In this document: piece by piece, positions 4,820-10,019 of the stretch
Position numbering within the stretch: the first letter of the stretch is position 1
Layout of the letters: every line of letters starts with the position of its first letter
From: SPGG2 sp964194625
Lineage (GTDB): Bacteria; Pseudomonadota; Gammaproteobacteria; Acidiferrobacterales; SPGG2
DNA: 10,019 nt
NCBI GenBank assembly: GCA_964194625.1
Contig: CAXMNC010000167.1
Span: 1 to 10,019 of the forward strand
Reading direction: 5' to 3'
Notes under the pieces: generated by a model
Seen by the model: only the letters and a program-made list of their open reading frames with translations
Told to the model about the DNA's origin: nothing
Database searches by the model: none
Made by a program: the position numbers and the translations under genes

Positions 4820-7729
4820 ATGACTGAGTCAGTGCAATCCGGTTTTGTTCAGGCCCTCGAAGATATACCGGAACCTTTGCGACAGTCGGTGGAATCACAT
4901 TGGCAACGCTTCTGCGCGACCACTGACTATCCTTGGAGTGGCAGCAACGCACGTGATTGTTTGCGCACTCTGCCACGGGTGTGGGCTTGCAGCGAATTCG
5001 TTGCCCGTAGTTGTAGTCAGTATCCCCAGTTGTTGAGCGAGCTCATCGATAGCGGTGATCTGCAGACTACGTACGTGCCGGATACACTGATGACTCGGAT
5101 AAGTGCGCGTATCGAATCGATAGAGAACGAATCAAGTCTTAAGCAAGGTTTGCGGACTTTTCGCCGACGCGAACTATCGCGCATCGCTTGGCGAGATCTG
5201 GCAGGGTGGGCAGATCTTTCGGAAATCATGTTCGATTTGTCGGCACTTGCCGATGCTTGTATCGACTCGGCGCTGAATTGGCTTTACCTGGCTGCTGAAG
5301 AAAAGTATGGAACGCCAATAGGTGCACACAGCGGCGAGCCAACGTCTATGGCGGTACTTGGTTTAGGAAAGCTTGGTGGGCGCGAGCTCAACTTCTCCTC
5401 CGATGTTGATTTGATGTTTGCCTATAGCGAGCCAGGAGCGACAACTGGTACGCGTACTTTAAGCAATCATGAGTTTTTTCTTTATCTGGGGCAACGACTG
5501 GTCAATGTTCTGAGCGAGCCGACCGAGGATGGAATCGTTTTTCGGGTGGACATGCGGTTGCGACCTAACGGCAATAGTGGCCCGCTGGCGCTTGGTTTTG
5601 AAGCCTTTGAGCAGTACTACCAAACCCACGGCCGTGAATGGGAACGTTATGCGCTGATTAAGGCGCGGACAGTTGCCGGCGACCGACGAGCGGGTGATGC
5701 GCTATTGGTTGATTTACAACCGTTTGTTTACCGCAAGTATCTGGATTACGGAGCCATAGAGGCGATCCGCGAAATGAAGGCCATGATTAACCGCGAGTTG
5801 CGGCGTAAAGGTATGCCAGACAACATCAAGCTCGGACCTGGCGGGATTAGGGAGATCGAGTTCATTGGCCAAGCGTTTCAACTTATTCGGGGCGGTCGCG
5901 AGCGCGATCTTCGGGAACACAGCATTTTGAAAGCGTTGCAAAAACTAGGCAGCGCCGGGCATTTGTCCCAACACACGATGACTGACTTGACCAACGCATA
6001 TGTATTCCTGCGCGATACCGAGAATCGGCTACAGATGTTTGCCGATCGCCAAACGCATGAATTGCCCAGCGGCGAGCTCGAGCGATTGCGTTTGTCGATT
6101 GCTATGGGCTTTTCTGATTGGGCCTCGTTTGAGACGAGGCTGCGATGCCACATGGACACCGTGCAAGGGCATTTCGACCAGTTGTTTGCGACACCGCAGG
6201 CGGAGGCTGAGGAGGATAACGACCGAGGACTGTTGGGCGTGTGGCTGGAGTCGTTAGACACCGAAACGACGCACCAACTTCTGTTCGATAGCGGGTTCGA
6301 CAGGCCGGAGGATGTCCATGCTTTGCTGCGCGAATTGCGCGCCGGTCCCGCATATAGTGCGTTCTCAAGTGAGGGGCGCAGCCGTATGGACAAAGTTGTT
6401 CCACTATTGTTGTCGTCAGCGGGATCGACCGACAAACCGCTGGCGACACTGGTGCAACTGATTAAATTGATCGAATCTATCGGCCGGCGCTCGGCCTATT
6501 TGGTTTTGTTGCTTGAGAATCCCGATGCCCTGTCGCAGCTAGTACGGCTGTGCGCTGCCAGCAGCTGGATCGCCAACTGGATCAGCCAACACCCGGTGTT
6601 ATTAGATGAGTTGATCGATCCCGCTAGCCTATATGGGCTAGCGACAAAAGACACGTTGCTGTCGGAACTAACGGAACGACTACGTCAGGTTGGCGAGGAC
6701 GATCTGGAAATGCAGATGGAAGTATTGCGTGAGTTTAGACACGGTCACGTGCTACGCGTGGCGGCGGCTGATGTGGGTCCGGGGTTGAATCCAGAACAAG
6801 TATCGTCGCAGCTCGCGTGTAACGCCGAGGTAGTGTTGCAAACTAGCTTGGAGCTGGCGTATGCCGCCTTGGTGAAGAAACACGGCGAACCCAAGTGGAA
6901 ACAAAATGAGTCGCAAAAGCCGCACTTTGCGATTATCGCCTACGGTAAGCTCGGTAGCTTGGAGCTTGGTTACGGCTCCGATCTCGACTTAATCTTCCTG
7001 TATGACGGGGGTGGCGCTGGCACTGACGGACCAAGACCGATCGCCACCGAGGTCTTCTTTGCCCGCCTAGGCCAACGGCTGATACACATGCTTACCACTC
7101 GCACCCACGCTGGACTGTTGTATGAAGTCGACATGCGGTTGCGACCGAGTGGAAAAAGGGGGCCACTTGTAACCACGTTGCCGGCATTTCGTGACTATCA
7201 ACACGAGCACGCGTGGACCTGGGAACATCAAGCATTGGTGCGGGCCCGTGCGGTCGCCGGTAGCCACGATCTTTGTCGGCGCTTTGTCGCAGTTCGGCGA
7301 GAGATACTTTGCGTACGACGTCATCCTGAGCAATTGCGCAAAGACATTAGGCAGATGCGAGTACGGATGGAGTCCGCCCAAGCCGATCACGATCCGAGCC
7401 TGTTTGATATCAAACACGATCGCGGAGGTATCGTCGATATCGAATTTATGGTCCAATATTGGGTCTTGTTGTTGGCGGCGGATAATCCCGGGCTGACCGA
7501 ATATACTGACAACATCAGCATCTTGGGAGCGTTGGCCGACGCAGGCTTGCTGGATGCCAAACGCGTGCAACTGCTGGTCGAAGCCTACCGTTGCTATCTT
7601 TCCACTGAGCATCGTTTGAAGCTGGCGGAACGGAAAGCGCTGATTGCGCACAGTGAGCTCTCCGGGCTCCCGGAACGTGTGACAGTGTTGTGGCGGGATC
7701 TGTTTGAGCGCGATTCGGGTGCCGAGTAA
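4820..7729 (+). CDS. glnE: GlnE, bifunctional glutamine synthetase adenylyltransferase / adenylyl-removing enzyme
   Basis: GlnE adds AMP to a tyrosine of glutamine synthetase when nitrogen is plentiful and removes it by phosphorolysis when nitrogen is scarce, under direction of PII and glutamine. I chose ATG 4820 (969 residues; E. coli 946) since the 40 codons upstream in the longest ORF do not resemble the family and overlap the divergent promoter region. Two nucleotidyltransferase domains are visible: the N-terminal adenylyl-removing domain with GLGKLGGRELNFSSDVDLMF (181-200, metal residues Asp195 and Asp197) and MRLRPNGNSGPLA (245-257), and the C-terminal adenylylating domain with AYGKLGSLELGYGSDLDL (707-724, Asp721 and Asp723) and MRLRPSGKRGPL. 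Each is followed by a family helical region (GGIREIEFIGQ, GGIVDIEFMVQ). Both active sites look complete. The ribosome site is weak. ilvE follows after 49 bp. Confidence 0.97.
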   Translation: MTESVQSGFVQALEDIPEPLRQSVESHWQRFCATTDYPWSGSNARDCLRTLPRVWACSEFVARSCSQYPQLLSELIDSGDLQTTYVPDTLMTRISARIESIENESSLKQGLRTFRRRELSRIAWRDLAGWADLSEIMFDLSALADACIDSALNWLYLAAEEKYGTPIGAHSGEPTSMAVLGLGKLGGRELNFSSDVDLMFAYSEPGATTGTRTLSNHEFFLYLGQRLVNVLSEPTEDGIVFRVDMRLRPNGNSGPLALGFEAFEQYYQTHGREWERYALIKARTVAGDRRAGDALLVDLQPFVYRKYLDYGAIEAIREMKAMINRELRRKGMPDNIKLGPGGIREIEFIGQAFQLIRGGRERDLREHSILKALQKLGSAGHLSQHTMTDLTNAYVFLRDTENRLQMFADRQTHELPSGELERLRLSIAMGFSDWASFETRLRCHMDTVQGHFDQLFATPQAEAEEDNDRGLLGVWLESLDTETTHQLLFDSGFDRPEDVHALLRELRAGPAYSAFSSEGRSRMDKVVPLLLSSAGSTDKPLATLVQLIKLIESIGRRSAYLVLLLENPDALSQLVRLCAASSWIANWISQHPVLLDELIDPASLYGLATKDTLLSELTERLRQVGEDDLEMQMEVLREFRHGHVLRVAAADVGPGLNPEQVSSQLACNAEVVLQTSLELAYAALVKKHGEPKWKQNESQKPHFAIIAYGKLGSLELGYGSDLDLIFLYDGGGAGTDGPRPIATEVFFARLGQRLIHMLTTRTHAGLLYEVDMRLRPSGKRGPLVTTLPAFRDYQHEHAWTWEHQALVRARAVAGSHDLCRRFVAVRREILCVRRHPEQLRKDIRQMRVRMESAQADHDPSLFDIKHDRGGIVDIEFMVQYWVLLLAADNPGLTEYTDNISILGALADAGLLDAKRVQLLVEAYRCYLSTEHRLKLAERKALIAHSELSGLPERVTVLWRDLFERDSGAE

Positions 7730-7778
7730 GCTCGCAAGCCAGTGATGAACCTAAAGACATATATCGGGATTCCTAAAG

Positions 7779-8702
7779 ATGTCGTTCGCTGATCGTGATG
7801 GTGTCATCTGGTATGACGGTGAGCTGGTCCCCTGGCGCGAGGCCACCACACATGTCTTAACTCACAGCCTTCATTACGGATTGGGTGTATTCGAGGGTGT
7901 ACGCGCATATAAGACCGATAAAGGTCCTGCCATCTTTAGAATGAGAGAACACACCGATCGATTGTTTCGCTCCGCGCACATCCTCGGTATAGAAATTCCA
8001 TTTGATAAAGAAGCGATCAACGCCGCTATACGTGATGCTGTGAGTAAAAATAATCTAGACAGCGGATATATTCGGCCGATCTGTTTCTACGGTTCCGAGG
8101 GTATGGGTCTACGGGCTGACAACCTTAAAGTTCATGTCGCGGTTGCCGCCTGGCACTGGGGCGCATATCTCGGTGAAGAGAATATGGAGAAGGGTATTCG
8201 TATAAAAACCTCCTCGTTTACCCGTCACCATATTAACGCGGCTATGTGTCGCGCGAAGGCGACCGGCCATTACTTCAATTCCATTATGGCCCTCCACGAG
8301 GCGCAGTCGTGTGGTTACGATGAGGCGTTGTTGCTCGATGCCCAGGGCTATGTCATGGAGGGAAGCGGAGAGAATATATTCATTGTCCGTGATGGTAGTA
8401 TCTATACGCCAAATCTGTCGTCTGCGCTCGATGGCATCACGCGCGATACAATATTTCAGCTGGCGGCGGAAATCGGTAATCCGGTAAAGGAAAAACAGAT
8501 CACGCGCGATGAAGTTTATATTGCAGATGAAGCGTTTTTTACGGGCACAGCGGCAGAGGTGACACCGATAAGAGAGCTTGATGGACGAACCATTGGGCCG
8601 GGGCGCCGTGGACCAGTTACCGAAGAGCTGCAAAGCCTATACTTTGATCAGGTGCATGGACGACGAACCCAGCATCCCGAGTGGCTAACTGTGGTTAAAT
8701 AA
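7779..8702 (+). CDS. ilvE: IlvE, branched-chain amino-acid aminotransferase
   Basis: IlvE makes the last step of leucine, isoleucine and valine synthesis by moving the amino group from glutamate to the branched 2-oxo acids, using pyridoxal phosphate. The 307 residues are the usual length and belong to fold-type IV enzymes. Visible marks: the N-terminal WYDGELVPWREATTHVLTHSLHYGLGVFEGVRAY (11-44), the catalytic lysine Lys160 in CRAKATGHYFNS, the DEALLLDAQGYVMEGSGENIF stretch (181-201) with the PLP-ring Glu194, GITRDTI (219-225) and the phosphate-binding FFTGTAAEVTPI (253-264). E. coli has the equivalent Lys159 and Glu193. The ATG start has only a poor ribosome site (GGGA nine bases upstream). 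It lies 49 bp behind glnE with no terminator between them. Confidence 0.97.
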   Translation: MSFADRDGVIWYDGELVPWREATTHVLTHSLHYGLGVFEGVRAYKTDKGPAIFRMREHTDRLFRSAHILGIEIPFDKEAINAAIRDAVSKNNLDSGYIRPICFYGSEGMGLRADNLKVHVAVAAWHWGAYLGEENMEKGIRIKTSSFTRHHINAAMCRAKATGHYFNSIMALHEAQSCGYDEALLLDAQGYVMEGSGENIFIVRDGSIYTPNLSSALDGITRDTIFQLAAEIGNPVKEKQITRDEVYIADEAFFTGTAAEVTPIRELDGRTIGPGRRGPVTEELQSLYFDQVHGRRTQHPEWLTVVK

Positions 8703-8729
8703 CGCGAAGTGCCGGTAGGTGCTACTCGA

Positions 8730-8927
8730 ATGACGGAAGATACGACCCCCAACAAAGAAAGGCGCTACGAAATTACCGCCAAGGACCTACCCTTGCATTG
8801 CCCGTTGCCGGGTGCAAGTTTGTGGAATTCACATCCTAGGGTTTTTCTACCCATCGACAAAAGCGGCGAAGAGCGATGTCCCTACTGCGGCGCATTGTAT
8901 GTACTGCTGGACGATGCAGAGCAATAG
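8730..8927 (+). CDS. Small CHCC zinc-finger protein
   Basis: A 65-residue protein of the zf-CHCC family, related to the zinc domain of the mitochondrial complex I accessory subunit NDUFS6. The four expected ligands are Cys24, His35, Cys50 and Cys53 (C-x10-H-x14-C-x2-C), with the family-typical SHPRVFLPID and CPYCGALYVL. Function in bacteria is not established. I prefer ATG 8730, which has TAGGT nine bases upstream, over GTG 8709 in the same frame, which has no ribosome site. It sits 27 bp after ilvE and 91 bp before waaF; as I recall, this ilvE - zinc finger - waaF order recurs in other beta- and gammaproteobacteria. Confidence 0.9.
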   Translation: MTEDTTPNKERRYEITAKDLPLHCPLPGASLWNSHPRVFLPIDKSGEERCPYCGALYVLLDDAEQ

Positions 8928-8933
8928 ATCCGA

Positions 8934-8962
8934 GTCACATTGTTAATCTATCTAGTTATAAG
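8934..8962 (+). promoter_or_regulatory. Possible promoter before waaF
   Basis: GTCACA (8934-8939) and TATAAG (8957-8962) are spaced 17 bp, with four and five consensus matches. It lies in the AT-rich 91-bp gap between the zinc-finger gene and waaF, about 50 bp before the waaF start. There is no terminator in the gap, so waaF could also be read from upstream. Confidence 0.35.
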
Positions 8963-9018
8963 TCGATATCTAGTCTGGCCTTGCGCGTACTCAGCGGGGT
9001 TTGGGCGATGAGATAGTT

Positions 9019-10019
9019 ATGTCGGAAACAATCCTTGTCATCGGTCCGGCATGGATCGGCGACATGGTGATGGCGCAAAGCCTGTTCAAGCTGATCAAGC
9101 AACGCCGGCCTCAGGCACAAATAGATGTAGTCGCCTCCACCTGGACCGAATCTCTGCTGGCACGTATGCCTGAAGTGCGCGCCACGATTCCACTACCAGT
9201 TGCGCATGGACAGCTTGCGATAGCATCGCGTTGGCGACTGGGTCGCCAACTACGTGATCGCAAGTATGAACAGGCCATCATTTTGCCAAACTCGTTCAAA
9301 TCCGCACTTATCCCAGTCTTCGCCGCCGTCCGCCGCCGCACCGGTCTGCTCGGTGAGTACCGTTGGGGATTGTTAAACGACATCCGTCGACTAGACAAGC
9401 AGGAGTTACCGCGGCGAGTAGACAGTTATATCGTGCTGGCGCTGGAAGCAGGCGAGCCAATGCCAGCGGTAGTCCCGTATCCCAGTCTGACTGTATCGCC
9501 TAGCGACGCAAAGGCTACCCTAGAGAAGTTATCTGTAGAGCAACCTTCTGGCCCCGTCTTAGGGATATGTCCAGGTGCGGAATACGGCCCGACTAAGCAA
9601 TGGCCAGCGTCGTACTACGCCGAAGTCGCAAACAACAAACTCAAACAGGACTGGCAAGTTTGGCTATTCGGTTCCGATAGAGATGTGGCGGTCACAGAGG
9701 AGATACAGACGTTGACTGATGGCCGCTGTTTAAATTTGGCCGGTCGCACGAGTTTGACCGAGTCGATCGATCTGATGTCATTGTTAACGCTGGTGGTTAC
9801 CAACGACTCTGGCCTCATGCATGTAGCCGCAAGTGTGGACAAAGATTTGGTGGCCATCTACGGTTCGACGGATCCAAGGTATAATCCACCGCTTCACCCA
9901 CGCGCCAAAATACTGTACTTAGACCTTGATTGCAGTCCTTGTTACAAGAGTGAGTGCCCACTAAAACATACCAACTGTTTGCGGGAACTAAGGCCGGCGC
10001 AAGTGCTTGAACAGCTGGA
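9019..10019 (+). CDS. waaF: WaaF, ADP-heptose:LPS heptosyltransferase II (3' end outside the window)
   Basis: WaaF adds the second L-glycero-D-manno-heptose to the LPS inner core on the cytoplasmic face of the inner membrane (glycosyltransferase family 9). The window holds 333 codons of a protein usually near 345, so only the last few residues are missing. Visible marks: ILVIGPAWIGDMVMAQSLF (5-23) with the likely catalytic base Asp15, the interdomain CPGAEYGPTKQWP (184-196), WLFGSDRD (near 215-222), the nucleotide-sugar site TNDSGLMHVAAS (261-272) and YGSTDPRYNPPLHP. The Cys-rich DCSPCYKSECPLKHTNCL near the end is also typical of WaaF and separates it from WaaC. The start ATG fits the family N-terminus; the upstream GAG six bases before it is a weak ribosome site. 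The gene implies an LPS with a heptose-containing inner core. Confidence 0.95.
   Translation, partial: MSETILVIGPAWIGDMVMAQSLFKLIKQRRPQAQIDVVASTWTESLLARMPEVRATIPLPVAHGQLAIASRWRLGRQLRDRKYEQAIILPNSFKSALIPVFAAVRRRTGLLGEYRWGLLNDIRRLDKQELPRRVDSYIVLALEAGEPMPAVVPYPSLTVSPSDAKATLEKLSVEQPSGPVLGICPGAEYGPTKQWPASYYAEVANNKLKQDWQVWLFGSDRDVAVTEEIQTLTDGRCLNLAGRTSLTESIDLMSLLTLVVTNDSGLMHVAASVDKDLVAIYGSTDPRYNPPLHPRAKILYLDLDCSPCYKSECPLKHTNCLRELRPAQVLEQL

Noticed and set aside
5878..6449. Overlapping minus-strand ORFs of 185 and 115 codons opposite glnE
   Set aside because: Both lie wholly inside the conserved GlnE reading frame and show no domain or start signal.
7067..7651. Minus-strand ORF of 194 codons opposite the GlnE C-terminal domain
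   Set aside because: It mirrors the codon pattern of a highly conserved enzyme domain; no recognisable family or ribosome site.

Overview
The window reads as a chromosomal housekeeping stretch from a Gram-negative proteobacterium, most likely a gammaproteobacterium. The evidence is the E. coli-like cutA-dsbD pair next to fxsA and groESL, a bifunctional GlnE, and the linkage glnE - ilvE - CHCC zinc-finger gene - waaF (LPS core heptosyltransferase). The genus cannot be fixed from sequence alone. No mobile element, CRISPR array, rRNA or tRNA was seen.

Layout. Positions 1-915 carry cutA and the 5' part of dsbD on the minus strand, joined by an ATGA stop/start overlap. Both are absent or misleading in a simple closed-ORF view, because dsbD leaves the window and cutA has a better start than its longest ORF. 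Positions 916-1163 are a divergent intergenic region with an intrinsic terminator on the plus strand that no recognised gene explains. fxsA follows on the plus strand. The groES-groEL operon (1632-3900) has a sigma70-type promoter overlapped by a perfectly symmetric CIRCE operator, a second heat-shock (sigma32-like) promoter candidate downstream, and an intrinsic terminator behind groEL. Between groEL and the convergent O-methyltransferase gene lies a pair of inverted 7-bp repeat arrays that reach into the last codons of the methyltransferase. A divergent region then leads to glnE, ilvE, a small zinc-finger gene and the 5' 333 codons of waaF, all on the plus strand and probably largely co-transcribed.

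Functional themes are protein folding and envelope quality control (DsbD disulfide reduction in the periplasm, GroES/GroEL in the cytoplasm), nitrogen control (GlnE modifies glutamine synthetase, IlvE moves amino groups from glutamate), and LPS inner-core synthesis (WaaF). Nothing here is a clear new defence or biosynthetic system. The most unusual items are: a GroES gene with two well-placed start sites whose 16-codon extension consists partly of a 12-bp tandem duplication carrying a Shine-Dalgarno sequence; the CIRCE plus sigma32-like dual promoter; the inverted heptamer array; and a possible small RNA between cutA and fxsA.
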